Shown here piece by piece: positions 1 through 8,368 of a DNA stretch of 64,000 nucleotides. The position numbers and the translations under genes were made by a program. Source of the stretch: G965216905 sp965216905 (GTDB taxonomy: Bacteria; Actinomycetota; Acidimicrobiia; Spongiisociales; ZC4RG35); NCBI GenBank assembly GCA_965216905.1, contig OZ244213.1:558001-622000 (forward strand), read 5' to 3'. Under the pieces are notes generated by a model, which was not told the DNA's origin, did no database searches, and saw only the letters and a list, made by a program, of their open reading frames with translations. The number at the start of each line of letters is the position of its first letter. The stretch's first letter is position 1.

Positions 1-1113
1 GTCTTCCTCGCCAAGGAAGGCCACCGGAACGGAGTCGGAATCAACCTGCTCGAGAAGGTCCAGGCGCCGAACCTCGCCTCGCTGTATGGCGCCATGCTCG
101 CCGGTGTCGACTGGGTGCTCATGGGCGCCGGCATCCCCAAAGCCATCCCGGGCGTCCTCGATCGGTTCGCCGATGGACTCCGCGCAGAACTCCGTCTCGA
201 TGTCAAGAGCTCGGATCGAAGCAAGCAGTGGATGGCCGCCTTCGACCCGAAAGAGTATGCCGACGGTGATCCACCCGAGGTACTTCGCCCCAAGTTCCTC
301 CCCATCATCTCCTCTCATGTGCTGGCGACCGCGTTGTCCCGGGACAGCACCGGGGTCGACGGATTCGTGGTGGAGGCTCCCACCGCCGGAGGGCACAACG
401 CTCCCCCGAGAGGCAAGCTGCAGCTGAGCGACGATGGCGAGCCGATCTACGGCGAACGCGACATCCCCGATTTCGAGGCGATCAACCACCTGGGCCTTCC
501 GTTCTGGTTGGCCGGATCCCGGGCCGAGCCCGAAGCCATCGTCGAGGCGCTCGACATGGGAGCGGCCGGGGTCCAGGTCGGAACCGCATTTGCATTCTGC
601 GACGAATCCGGGTTCAGCCCCGAAGTGAAGAGCCGGGTGATCGAACTGAGCAAAGCGGGCGAGGTGGAGATCTTCACCGACCCGATCGCCTCACCGACCG
701 GCTTTCCCTTCAAGGTGGCCCAGATCGAGGGAACCCTCGCCGAGGACACCGCCTACCAGCGGCGTGAACGAGTGTGCGATCTCGGCTACCTGCGGACCGC
801 CTACGACGATGGCGACGGGAAGCTCCGGTGGCGCTGCCCCGCCGAACCGGTCGAAGATTATCTCGCCAAGGGCGGCAAGTTGGAGGAAACGGTTGGGCGG
901 AAGTGCCTCTGCAACGCGCTGACCTCGGCAATCGGTCTCGGCCAGATCCAGGTTTCAGGGGACGAGGAACAGATCCTGGTCACCAGCGGAGACGACATCA
1001 GCCGGGTGGCTCGATTCGTTCCCGAGGGTGAGGATCGATACACCGCCAAGGACGTGATCGAGTACCTCCTCCGCGACGTTCCAAGCGCACAACGACCTGC
1101 GAGAGGGAACTAG
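1..1113 (+). CDS. nitronate monooxygenase family protein (5'-truncated by window edge)
   Basis: The reading frame is open from base 1, so the start lies upstream of the window. The visible 370 residues match the 2-nitropropane dioxygenase / nitronate monooxygenase family, FMN enzymes that oxidise alkyl nitronates or act as enoyl-reductase-like flavoproteins. The family signature AGGHNAPPRG (about residues 128-137 of the visible part) carries the conserved catalytic His, and the phosphate-binding segment GAAGVQVGTAFAF is present. The C-terminal extension with CLCNAL and a long tail is typical of the longer actinobacterial subfamily; its natural substrate is unknown. The stop codon shares the palindromic CTAG with the stop of the convergent CBS gene. 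A second, decayed member of the family sits at the other end of the window. Confidence 0.85.
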   Translation, partial: VFLAKEGHRNGVGINLLEKVQAPNLASLYGAMLAGVDWVLMGAGIPKAIPGVLDRFADGLRAELRLDVKSSDRSKQWMAAFDPKEYADGDPPEVLRPKFLPIISSHVLATALSRDSTGVDGFVVEAPTAGGHNAPPRGKLQLSDDGEPIYGERDIPDFEAINHLGLPFWLAGSRAEPEAIVEALDMGAAGVQVGTAFAFCDESGFSPEVKSRVIELSKAGEVEIFTDPIASPTGFPFKVAQIEGTLAEDTAYQRRERVCDLGYLRTAYDDGDGKLRWRCPAEPVEDYLAKGGKLEETVGRKCLCNALTSAIGLGQIQVSGDEEQILVTSGDDISRVARFVPEGEDRYTAKDVIEYLLRDVPSAQRPARGN

Positions 1114-1967
1114 GCCAGCGAGGCGAGACTCGTTTCGATGTACGCGGCGATGTCGCGCACCGAAGTGACCCCCACCGGGCGCCCCGACTCCCCGACGAGT
1201 GGTATGTGCGAGAACCGGTTCTCGATTATCTCGCCGATCGCCGAGGAGATCGGCGATCTCGAGGACAACACGACCGGGTCCGGAGTCATGTGGTCGGAGA
1301 CCACCACCGTGTCGAGTTCGCCGACGTCGCATCCCACCTTCGTGAGGAGATCGAACTCGGTGATGGTGCCCACCAGGCTCCCCCGCTCATCGGTCACCAG
1401 CAGCGAGCCGATGGCTCGATTCCGCATGTGATGGACGGCTGTCTCGATCGTATCGGAGGCGAGAACCGTCACAGGCGAGCTCGTGTTGAGCCCGGTGAAG
1501 TCGATGAAATCGAGCCCGTGCTGGACCCCGGGTCCTTCGGTTCCGGAGCCTTCGAGCCGGGCCGCGATCAGCTTCCCGATGAGTGAGATCAACGTATAGA
1601 AGGACAGGTTGCCGATCAGGCGGCCATCGTCATCCACCACCGGGACGCTGCGCACCCACCAGTCGTTCATGATTCCGAGACCCTCCGCCGCCGTTTGATC
1701 TGCCCTCATCGTCTTCACCGCGTTGGTCATGACCTCGGTGATCGGGCGGTCCCACACACTGCGCCGACCGATGACACGCATCAGGAAGTCCCGCTGGGTG
1801 AAGATGCCGGCCAGCCGGTCGTCCTCCATCACGCAGGCGCACGTGAGTCCGGCGTCGGCGAGGGCCGCGACGGTTGCGGCGATCGTGGAGTCGGACCCCA
1901 CCTCCACGTAGCGAGTGAGATCGAGCGTCGCCACCGGGGTGGCCTGGAGGGCTTCGGCGATGTTCAC
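1110..1967 (-). CDS. protein with four CBS domains
   Basis: Soluble protein of 285 residues made almost entirely of two CBS pairs (about residues 1-130 and 150-285), which in other proteins bind adenine nucleotides and act as energy or redox sensors. No catalytic domain is fused, so it is likely a stand-alone regulator. I place the start at GTG 1967 because an AGAGAGG ribosome-binding site lies six bases upstream; the frame stays open for about 20 more codons but without a better start. It is convergent with the preceding flavoprotein and divergent from the next metallo-hydrolase gene, so it looks monocistronic. Function of this particular protein is not known. Confidence 0.8.
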   Translation of the reverse strand: MNIAEALQATPVATLDLTRYVEVGSDSTIAATVAALADAGLTCACVMEDDRLAGIFTQRDFLMRVIGRRSVWDRPITEVMTNAVKTMRADQTAAEGLGIMNDWWVRSVPVVDDDGRLIGNLSFYTLISLIGKLIAARLEGSGTEGPGVQHGLDFIDFTGLNTSSPVTVLASDTIETAVHHMRNRAIGSLLVTDERGSLVGTITEFDLLTKVGCDVGELDTVVVSDHMTPDPVVLSSRSPISSAIGEIIENRFSHIPLVGESGRPVGVTSVRDIAAYIETSLASLA

Positions 1968-2105
1968 GAACAACCTCTCTGGTGGTGTGGGACCGAAGAT
2001 ATCAGAGCGATTGGAAGGCAGATCCACCGGGACGTGGTCTGATGACCGCTGTGGCCGGGGCGCCCCGGTCGGTCGAGCGGCGGCCCGGTTAGGGTCGCCG
2101 ACACG

Positions 2106-3494
2106 ATGGCAACGATCACCTTTCTCGGCGGCGCCGACACCGTCACCGGTTCACGGTTCCTGGTGGAGCGCAATGGGCGCAGCACGCTGCTGGACTGTGG
2201 CCTCTTCCAGGGGCCGCGTCGCATCCGCGAGCTCAACTGGGAGGACCCGTTCCCAGAGGTCGGGCTCCCCGACGAAGTCCTGCTGACCCATGCCCATATC
2301 GACCACACCGGGTATCTCCCTCGCCTGGTGGGAACCCACGGATACGGCGGGCCGGTGCGGACGACGCGAGCGACCGCCGACCTCTTGTCGGTGATGCTGC
2401 CGGACTCGGGACGCATCCAGGAGGAGGACGCGGCCTACGCCAACAAGAAGGGATACAGCCGGCACAAGCCCGCGCTGCCGCTGTACACCGAGGCCCATGC
2501 CCTGGCCAGCCAGGAGCTGATGGAGCCGGCCGAGTACCACGAGTGGCTGGAGGTGCCGGTCGGACGGGCACGCTTCTCATTCGCCGGCCACATCCTCGGT
2601 TCCGCCCACATCACCATCGACACCGACGACGCCAGGATCGTCTTCTCGGGCGATGTCGGGCGGTGGGACATCCCGGTCCTTCGCGATCCACAGCCGCCGA
2701 CCGGAGCCGACCTGCTGCTCATCGAGAGCACCTACGGAGGACGCTCGCACGACGAGATGACCGCCGATGCCAACGAGCTGATGGCGCAGGTGTTCGACAC
2801 CATCATCGAGCGCGACGGCGTGCTGGTGATTCCGGCGTTCAGCATCGGACGAACCCAGGAGATCCTCTATCGCATCCGCCACCTGGAGGAAGCGGGGAGG
2901 ATTCCTTCGCTCCCGATCTTCCTCGACAGCCCGATGGCCATCGATGCCACCGAGATGTACGCCCGCCACCATGCCGAACACGACATGGAGATGCGGGCCC
3001 TCGAGCAGTCGGGCTCGAGCCCGCTTCGACCACAGAACCTCCGGTTCACGCGGTCCGTCGAGGAGTCGAAGAGCCTGAACCGGATGCGCGGTCCGATGGT
3101 CATCATCTCGGCTTCCGGGATGGCGACCGCCGGCCGGGTTCCCCATCACCTGAAACGGCGACTCCCCTATCCGGAGAACGTCGTGGCCTTCGTCGGGTAC
3201 CAGGCGGAGGGAACCCCGGGACGGTCGCTGCTCGATGGCGTCGATTCCATCCGCATCCACGGTCTCGATATCGATGTCCGCGCCGAGGTGACCCGGCTGG
3301 AGGCGTTCAGCGCCCATGCCGATGAGGATGAGCTGGTTCGGTGGGTTTCCGAGGCCCAACCGAAGGACATCATCTTGGTCCACGGAGAAGATGACGCCCG
3401 AGCCGCGCTGGCAGAGCGATTCCGAACCGAGTTCGGCATCGTCGCCCGACGCCCGCGGCGCGGGGACACGCTGCCCATCACTGCCAACTCCTGA
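2106..3494 (+). CDS. MBL-fold beta-CASP metallo-hydrolase (RNase J/CPSF-like exonuclease)
   Basis: 462 residues. The metallo-beta-lactamase core carries the zinc ligands HAHIDH (about residues 60-65), the GHILGSAH segment and FSGDVGR. It is interrupted by a beta-CASP domain (PAFSIGRTQEILYRI, about 240-255) and ends in the RNA-specificity region with ASGMATAGRV, GYQAEGTPGRSL and a terminal SAHADEDEL motif. Proteins of this build are CPSF73-like RNA nucleases, as in YsnE/TTHA0252-type enzymes, that act on RNA in the cytoplasm. The ATG follows a GC-rich leader without a strong ribosome-binding site; a TTAGGGT hexamer some 12 bases upstream could be a -10 for a very short leader. A strong hairpin follows the stop. 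Confidence 0.88.
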   Translation: MATITFLGGADTVTGSRFLVERNGRSTLLDCGLFQGPRRIRELNWEDPFPEVGLPDEVLLTHAHIDHTGYLPRLVGTHGYGGPVRTTRATADLLSVMLPDSGRIQEEDAAYANKKGYSRHKPALPLYTEAHALASQELMEPAEYHEWLEVPVGRARFSFAGHILGSAHITIDTDDARIVFSGDVGRWDIPVLRDPQPPTGADLLLIESTYGGRSHDEMTADANELMAQVFDTIIERDGVLVIPAFSIGRTQEILYRIRHLEEAGRIPSLPIFLDSPMAIDATEMYARHHAEHDMEMRALEQSGSSPLRPQNLRFTRSVEESKSLNRMRGPMVIISASGMATAGRVPHHLKRRLPYPENVVAFVGYQAEGTPGRSLLDGVDSIRIHGLDIDVRAEVTRLEAFSAHADEDELVRWVSEAQPKDIILVHGEDDARAALAERFRTEFGIVARRPRRGDTLPITANS

Positions 3495-3550
3495 GGCCAG
3501 ATGCCGTCGGAGACGGTGGCCGCCGTCGCGCCGCCGGCGGTGCATATCCG

Positions 3551-3591
3551 GTACCCGGGCCGGAATCGGTCGACCGCCCCGGCCCGGGTAC
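3551..3591. terminator. bidirectional hairpin between convergent genes
   Basis: Perfect 13-bp inverted repeat (GTACCCGGGCCGG and its complement) around a 15-base loop, lying between the stop of the metallo-hydrolase (+) and the stop of the 2TM gene (-). There is no T-run, as is usual in GC-rich actinobacteria. A shared transcription end for both genes is the simplest reading. Confidence 0.65.
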
Positions 3592-3603
3592 GCAGTCAGA
3601 TCG

Positions 3604-3891
3604 CTACCGGATCGTCATATGGTGACTGTGTTGTTCGTCGTACGTCTCGTCGACCTTCCGGCGTCCGTAGAACACCGAGATGGCGTGGCCAACCACACCC
3701 AGACCCCAGAAGAGGACGACCCAATAGGCCCAGTCCAGTCCGAGTACCGGTTGTGCGCCGGCACCAGCTCGGACATCGACGATGATCAGCAGCACCGAGA
3801 CGAAGGCGAACGTCATGAGGTGATAGAGGAAGTCGCGTACCGCCTTCACGTGCTGCTCCGCCCGCTCGAGCGCGGAATCGGTCTGCATCAT
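3604..3891 (-). CDS. 2TM-domain small membrane protein
   Basis: 95-residue protein with two hydrophobic helices (about residues 20-42 and 52-73) separated by a short loop, and a basic, His-rich C-terminus. The pattern fits the 2TM domain family of unknown function, often found near sensor kinases or as a short stand-alone protein. A GGGAGGTGAG ribosome-binding site lies directly before the ATG pair. A second member of this family is at 51716-51991, so the genome carries at least two. Localised to the inner membrane by prediction; role unknown. Confidence 0.75.
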   Translation of the reverse strand: MMQTDSALERAEQHVKAVRDFLYHLMTFAFVSVLLIIVDVRAGAGAQPVLGLDWAYWVVLFWGLGVVGHAISVFYGRRKVDETYDEQHSHHMTIR

Positions 3892-4032
3892 CTCACCTCC
3901 CTTCTCCGCTCAGCCTCTCCGGCCGCGTCCCTGGCCACCAGGGACGAACGACCATTCATCTCGCTGAAGTGGGCACGATCTCGATCACAACCGTCCGTTC
4001 GACCCTCGCCGCCGGAGCTCCCGTGCATTTCG

Positions 4033-4704
4033 ATGGCGTCGATGCTTCCCCCTGCCGCGCCCCGCGCCGGTCACCTGACCTTCCGACGTACCCGACGAAA
4101 TGCCGGCACCGGTCTCGGTTTGCTCGCCGGCTCGGCGGTCGGCGTGGCGCTCGCCCCGCGGCTGATCCCGGACAGCTACTCGCCAATCCGGCATTCGGTG
4201 AGCGAGTCGGCTGCTCAAGCCGTCGAGGGGGCATGGATGAGTCGCGGGGCTTTCCTGGCACTCGGGTTTGCCGTGATTCTTCTCAGCGGCTCGGTTCCAT
4301 GGTGGCGCCGGTGGTCCGCCGTCGCTCACCGGACGTACGGCGTGGCCATGATCACGGTTGCCGCGTTCTCACATCGCCCTTGGGACAAAACGGGTTTCGA
4401 CGAGATCGAGGACCTCCTCCACTCGATCGGTGCGTCGACGGTGGGTTTCGCCTTCACGGTCGGGGTCCTCTTGGTGACGATGCAGCGTCGCCGGACGGAA
4501 CGGCTTGCCCGGATCTCTGACTGGCTCGCCATCGTTGCCGGTCCGGTGCTGCCATTGGTCATGATGAACGTCGATGACATCGGCGGGCTGGTCCAGCGAG
4601 GGCTGTTCGCCATCGGATACCTCTGGTACGGGTCGGAGGCCGTCCGAGCGCTGAGAGGCAGGCAGCCTCCTGCGGCGCCGCCTATCGGGCGGTCGCCGGG
4701 ATGA
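4033..4704 (+). CDS. DUF998-type integral membrane protein
   Basis: 223-residue membrane protein with about six hydrophobic segments: after a short basic N-terminus come helices near residues 22-40, 72-95, 102-115, 130-152, 168-185 and 188-205. The arrangement, with conserved SVSE/HSVSES after the first helix and SHRPWD.. in the middle, fits the DUF998 family, whose function is unknown. The open frame continues upstream for over 200 codons but that part looks like non-coding shadow; ATG 4033 is the first start giving a sensible membrane N-terminus, though no clear ribosome-binding site is visible (4042 is an alternative). Its 3' end overlaps the convergent MBL-rhodanese gene by 23 bases. Confidence 0.65.
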   Translation: MASMLPPAAPRAGHLTFRRTRRNAGTGLGLLAGSAVGVALAPRLIPDSYSPIRHSVSESAAQAVEGAWMSRGAFLALGFAVILLSGSVPWWRRWSAVAHRTYGVAMITVAAFSHRPWDKTGFDEIEDLLHSIGASTVGFAFTVGVLLVTMQRRRTERLARISDWLAIVAGPVLPLVMMNVDDIGGLVQRGLFAIGYLWYGSEAVRALRGRQPPAAPPIGRSPG

Positions 4705-6034
4705 GCAGGTCCGAGACACCGCCTTCGGCCAGCACGACCGGCTGGTAGCCGGCCCGTTCGAGAATGCCGGCGGCGGCCGTTGCCCGATGACCGCTTGCAC
4801 AAGCGACGAGGACGGGATGCTCGGGATCCAGCTCCTCGGGGATTCCGTCACGGAGCAGATGGGGCAGATACCGGTGGACCGATCCGGGATACTGACCCCC
4901 GTCGTACTCGTCGGGTGCCCGGACGTCGAGCAATTGGGCTTCCGGATCATCGAGCAGGCTCCGAAATCGGACCTGTCCCAGCGACTGGTAGCGAGCAACC
5001 GGACGTCCACTCGCGACCCAATCACCCATGGCATCGAACACACCGGCGAGGCGATCCATACCGATTCGGGCCAGCTGGATCCAAGCCTCGTCGATGTCCT
5101 GGTCTGGGTGGGCCACGAGAACGATCTCTTGCGTGAAGTCGACGAGCCACCCCACCCAGGTGCCGAAGTTGTCGGCGAGCTCGACGCACAAAGACCCGGG
5201 GATGTGCCCTTCGGCGAACCGCCGGCGAGGGCGGATGTCGATGATGGCCGCGGTATCCGCGTCGACGATCGACGCCATCTGATCGACATCGAGACGAACC
5301 GGCCGTCCCGACGAGATCGGTGGCGGACCGAACAGGTTGATCGGACCCATGTGGGCGTAATAGGTGGGATATGGCTGAAGTCCCGCCAGCTGCCCTTCGA
5401 CGAACGAGTCGGCGTCCGGGTAGCGGAAGACCGGGCTCTCCGCCTTCTCGACCCCGATCGTCGAGGTGTGGCGGCCGGCTCCACTCGCGGCGCAGAACGA
5501 ACCTTCGCCGTGAGTCGGGAAGAGCTGGACCTCGTCGGGCAGGGCGGCCAGCCGATGGACGGACTGGTACTGAAGCCGGGCGAGCTGACGAGCGCGATCC
5601 TCGCCGAGAAGGTCGGTCCGACCGGCCGCCTCGACGAGCAGAGATCCACCGGAGAACACCGCCCGCGGTTCGCCGTCCACCACGATCACGAAACTGGTGT
5701 GTTCCGGCGTATGCCCGGGTGTGTGGACCGGACGGATTTGGAACGTCCCGGCGTCGATGTCTTCGAGGTGAAATGCCGGTCGAAAGGCGAAGGCCGCCCC
5801 GGCCGCGGCCGGCAACACCAGATCGGCACCCGTCTTGGATGCGGCAGCCTTGCCGCCGGACACGTAGTCGTTGTGGAGATGGGTCTCCAGCACGAACGCC
5901 AACGGCTTCCCGTCGAGACGATCGAGGAAGCGGTCGTAGTCGCGTTGAGGATCGACGAGGACACCGACGTCGTCGAGCGTCAGCAGATAGGTGGAATCGC
6001 CCAGACCTTCGGTCCGGAAGGTGGTGATGTCCAT
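4682..6034 (-). CDS. MBL-fold hydrolase fused to rhodanese domains (persulfide dioxygenase-like)
   Basis: 450 residues. An N-terminal glyoxalase-II-like metallo-beta-lactamase domain (about 1-235) has HLHNDY in place of HxHxDH, then HTPGHTPEHTSF and PTHGEGSFC, the usual pattern of bacterial persulfide dioxygenases. Two rhodanese modules follow: the first (about 250-345) lacks the catalytic Cys, the second (about 355-450) keeps it in VACASGHR. The likely role is sulfur handling: oxidation of persulfide or hydrolysis of a thioester with sulfur transfer, in the cytoplasm. The ATG at 6034 is preceded by TACACT at seven bases, suggesting a leaderless mRNA. Confidence 0.85.
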   Translation of the reverse strand: MDITTFRTEGLGDSTYLLTLDDVGVLVDPQRDYDRFLDRLDGKPLAFVLETHLHNDYVSGGKAAASKTGADLVLPAAAGAAFAFRPAFHLEDIDAGTFQIRPVHTPGHTPEHTSFVIVVDGEPRAVFSGGSLLVEAAGRTDLLGEDRARQLARLQYQSVHRLAALPDEVQLFPTHGEGSFCAASGAGRHTSTIGVEKAESPVFRYPDADSFVEGQLAGLQPYPTYYAHMGPINLFGPPPISSGRPVRLDVDQMASIVDADTAAIIDIRPRRRFAEGHIPGSLCVELADNFGTWVGWLVDFTQEIVLVAHPDQDIDEAWIQLARIGMDRLAGVFDAMGDWVASGRPVARYQSLGQVRFRSLLDDPEAQLLDVRAPDEYDGGQYPGSVHRYLPHLLRDGIPEELDPEHPVLVACASGHRATAAAGILERAGYQPVVLAEGGVSDLLIPATAR

Positions 6035-6041
6035 GCCATCG

Positions 6042-6047
6042 AGTGTA
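6042..6047 (-). promoter_or_regulatory. -10 element of a leaderless transcript
   Basis: TACACT (read on the minus strand) ends seven bases before the ATG of the MBL-rhodanese gene, the classical geometry of leaderless actinobacterial mRNAs, where transcription starts at the A of ATG. No -35 can be asserted. Confidence 0.5.
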
Positions 6048-6156
6048 CTTCGGCCCCGGTACTCGGGCCGCGTGACGGTCGGGCACGCCGAGACCGGAGT
6101 CGCCGAGATGCAGGCGGTAGGGTTGGATCAACGAGAAGGACGGTGTCGGGCTGGAG

Positions 6157-7605
6157 GTGCCACCGGTTCGGTATGCCCAGAGCGGGGATACCAGCATCGC
6201 GTATCAGGTGTTCGGCGACGGCCCTCATGACGTGGTTTTGACGCCCGGCTTCGTCTCCCACCTCGACCTGCAGTGGACCATCCCGTCGTTCACCGGGTTC
6301 GCCGAGGCACTCGGTTCGTTCGCCAGAGTGATCATCTTCGACAAACGTGGCACCGGCCTCTCCGATCCCACGGTGGGGGCCGTGCGGTTCGACACACGGA
6401 TCGATGACATTCGGGCGATCATGGACGCCAACGGCGTCCAGTCGGCAACGCTCGTCGGGATCTCCGAGGGCGGTCCGATGAGCGTGATGTTCGCAGCGAC
6501 CCATCCGGAGCGCGTCTCGAGTCTCGTGCTCTACGGCACATTCACGAGTGGCCGCGTCGTCGAGCCCGAGATGTGGCGTCGGTTCGAAGCGGCCGTCGAC
6601 GAGTGGGGATCGGGCCTCACGGCGACGATCTTCTCGACCGCCCGGACCGAGTCGTCGGTCAGGCGCCGGTTGGCCGGCTTGTTCGAGCGGGCGTCGGCCA
6701 GCCCGGGGATGGCTCGGGCGTTGATGGAATCCATCCGGGATCTCGATGTGACGCCCGTGCTGCAAACGATTCACGCTCCAACACTGGTGCTGCACCGCCG
6801 AGATGACCCCTTTGCTCCGGCATCGTGGGGACGGGTGCTCGCCAACGCCATCCCCGATGCCCGCTTTGTCGACGTCGACGGCAACGACCATCTGCCCTGG
6901 TTCGGGGACTACCGGGAGCTCGTCAACCAGATCGGCGAGTTCACGGTCGGCCATCCTCCACCTCGCCGTCCCGAACGTCGATTGGCCACCGTCCTCTTCA
7001 CCGACATCGTGGACTCCACCGCCATCGCCTCCGACCTGGGCGATCTCGCGTGGTCCGACCTGCTCGAGCAGCACAACCTCTTGGTTCGGGACTTGCTCGC
7101 CGAGTTCGACGGGCAGGAGATGCGCCACACCGGCGATGGCATCTTGGCGCTGTTCGACACGCCCACACGAGCGATCGACTTCGCCCATGTGGCGTCGACC
7201 GAGGTGAGGGCATTGGGTCTCGATATCCGGGCTGGGATCCACACCGGTGAGATCGAGGTCCTCGGCGATCAGGCCATCGGTGGCGTTGCCGTTCACCTCG
7301 GAGCGAGGGTGATGAATCTCGCCGGGGCCGCCGAGATCCTCGTGTCGGGCACGGTTCACGACCTGATGATGGGTTCGTCCTTCCGCTTCATCGATCGTGG
7401 AAGCCACCCGATGAAAGGGGTCCCCGGCATGTGGAAGGTGTATGCCGTCGGCGAGACCGCCACCGATGTCGAGATCGACCTGCGGGAGGAGAAGTCGCTC
7501 ACGACCGGCGACCGGATGTCGCTCTACCTGGCTCGGACCGTCCCCGGCGCCCTTCGGAGCCTGGCGAGCCTGGCCAACACCGAGACGGAGGTCGGCGCCG
7601 GCTGA
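6157..7605 (+). CDS. alpha/beta-hydrolase fused to a class III adenylate/guanylate cyclase
   Basis: 482 residues in two domains. Residues 1-265 form an alpha/beta hydrolase with the oxyanion and nucleophile elbow GISEGG (Ser about 109) and a late DGNDH containing the catalytic His. Residues 275-450 form a class III nucleotide cyclase catalytic domain with both metal Asp residues (FTDIVDST and HTGDGILALF) and the conserved NLAGAAEILVS segment, so it is predicted active. Such fusions are common in mycobacteria; the hydrolase is thought to sense or process a small ligand that gates cAMP production. GTG 6157 follows GGCTGGAG. A TAGGGT at 6118-6123 is a candidate -10 in the divergent intergenic region. 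Confidence 0.85.
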   Translation: MPPVRYAQSGDTSIAYQVFGDGPHDVVLTPGFVSHLDLQWTIPSFTGFAEALGSFARVIIFDKRGTGLSDPTVGAVRFDTRIDDIRAIMDANGVQSATLVGISEGGPMSVMFAATHPERVSSLVLYGTFTSGRVVEPEMWRRFEAAVDEWGSGLTATIFSTARTESSVRRRLAGLFERASASPGMARALMESIRDLDVTPVLQTIHAPTLVLHRRDDPFAPASWGRVLANAIPDARFVDVDGNDHLPWFGDYRELVNQIGEFTVGHPPPRRPERRLATVLFTDIVDSTAIASDLGDLAWSDLLEQHNLLVRDLLAEFDGQEMRHTGDGILALFDTPTRAIDFAHVASTEVRALGLDIRAGIHTGEIEVLGDQAIGGVAVHLGARVMNLAGAAEILVSGTVHDLMMGSSFRFIDRGSHPMKGVPGMWKVYAVGETATDVEIDLREEKSLTTGDRMSLYLARTVPGALRSLASLANTETEVGAG

Positions 7606-7673
7606 CGCTCCCGGGTACTTCGTAATTGCATGCAAGTGGTTGCTTTCATCGACACTCGCTCAGGAAGCACCCC

Positions 7674-7913
7674 ATGCAGACACTCCGTTCCGTCGACCAC
7701 CGTTCGGCCTGGATCATCGGAGTCGCGATCGCGCTCCTCGTCACACTGGGAGGGACCACCTTGCCACTCCCCGCCATCGGCATTCTGGGCGTCGCCGCCG
7801 TGGTGTCGTTCCTCGCTTGGCTACGAACCGGCCATCGACGACCAGTGCGGTCGCGCAGAGGATCGGGAGTTGCGGGCCGCCGAGGTCGACTCGGATTCGG
7901 TGCGCGGAAGTGA
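7674..7913 (+). CDS. small two-helix membrane protein, unknown
   Basis: 79-residue hypothetical. After a short polar start there are two adjoining hydrophobic stretches (about residues 13-32 and 33-50), then a strongly basic, Arg- and Gly-rich tail. ATG 7674 is favoured because AGGAAG lies seven bases upstream; the open frame could start 16 codons earlier, but without a ribosome-binding site. It stands alone between the cyclase gene and the next short gene. No family is recognised, and it could be a spurious frame in GC-rich DNA, although the membrane profile and ribosome-binding site argue for a real gene. Confidence 0.4.
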   Translation: MQTLRSVDHRSAWIIGVAIALLVTLGGTTLPLPAIGILGVAAVVSFLAWLRTGHRRPVRSRRGSGVAGRRGRLGFGARK

Positions 7914-8011
7914 CCGGGCGATCGCGGCGTGAGCCGGTCACGAGGACGAGCCGAGCCGTCATCCACCACTTCGATGTGGGACAGTGATGGAGCACCATCG
8001 AAGGAGAACCT

Positions 8012-8368
8012 GTGGCCCTGATCTCGGTATGGGCGTTCCACGTCAAGGACGGCATGGACGAGGAGTTCAAGTCGTGGCTCGCCGACCACGAGCAACAGCT
8101 CGCCGAGGCGGCCCCGAAAGACCACGAGTACCTCGGCACGTACGTGCCGGTATGGGGATACACCGGCGAACAGGTGTGCCGCCAGCTGTGGAGGTATCGT
8201 TCCGGAGGCCCCTTCGACCCGAGGGCGACGGTCAAGGGTTCGGCTCCTGACTACGTCCGTCTGATCAGAGAGCTGCTCGCGTTCGTGGACAACGAGCGCG
8301 AATCCGATGAGCACTTCACGCTCTACCGGTCGCTGTCCGAGGTCGGCCGCGGCGATTCGGAGGGCTGA
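8012..8368 (+). CDS. conserved hypothetical, dimeric alpha-beta-barrel-like small protein
   Basis: 118-residue soluble protein starting at GTG 8012 with a good AAGGAG ribosome-binding site. The N-terminus ISVWAFHVKDGMDEEFKSWL resembles the NIPSNAP/antibiotic-monooxygenase style of ferredoxin-like small proteins (a beta strand then a helix beginning with a Glu/Phe-rich segment), but I do not recognise a specific family. Its 3' end overlaps the convergent adenosine deaminase gene by 46 bases. Function unknown. Confidence 0.6.
   Translation: MALISVWAFHVKDGMDEEFKSWLADHEQQLAEAAPKDHEYLGTYVPVWGYTGEQVCRQLWRYRSGGPFDPRATVKGSAPDYVRLIRELLAFVDNERESDEHFTLYRSLSEVGRGDSEG

Noticed and set aside
5980..7635. 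551-codon minus-strand open frame opposite the cyclase-hydrolase gene
   Set aside because: It mirrors the coding frame of the plus-strand gene, has low-complexity composition and no recognisable domain; a GC-rich shadow.
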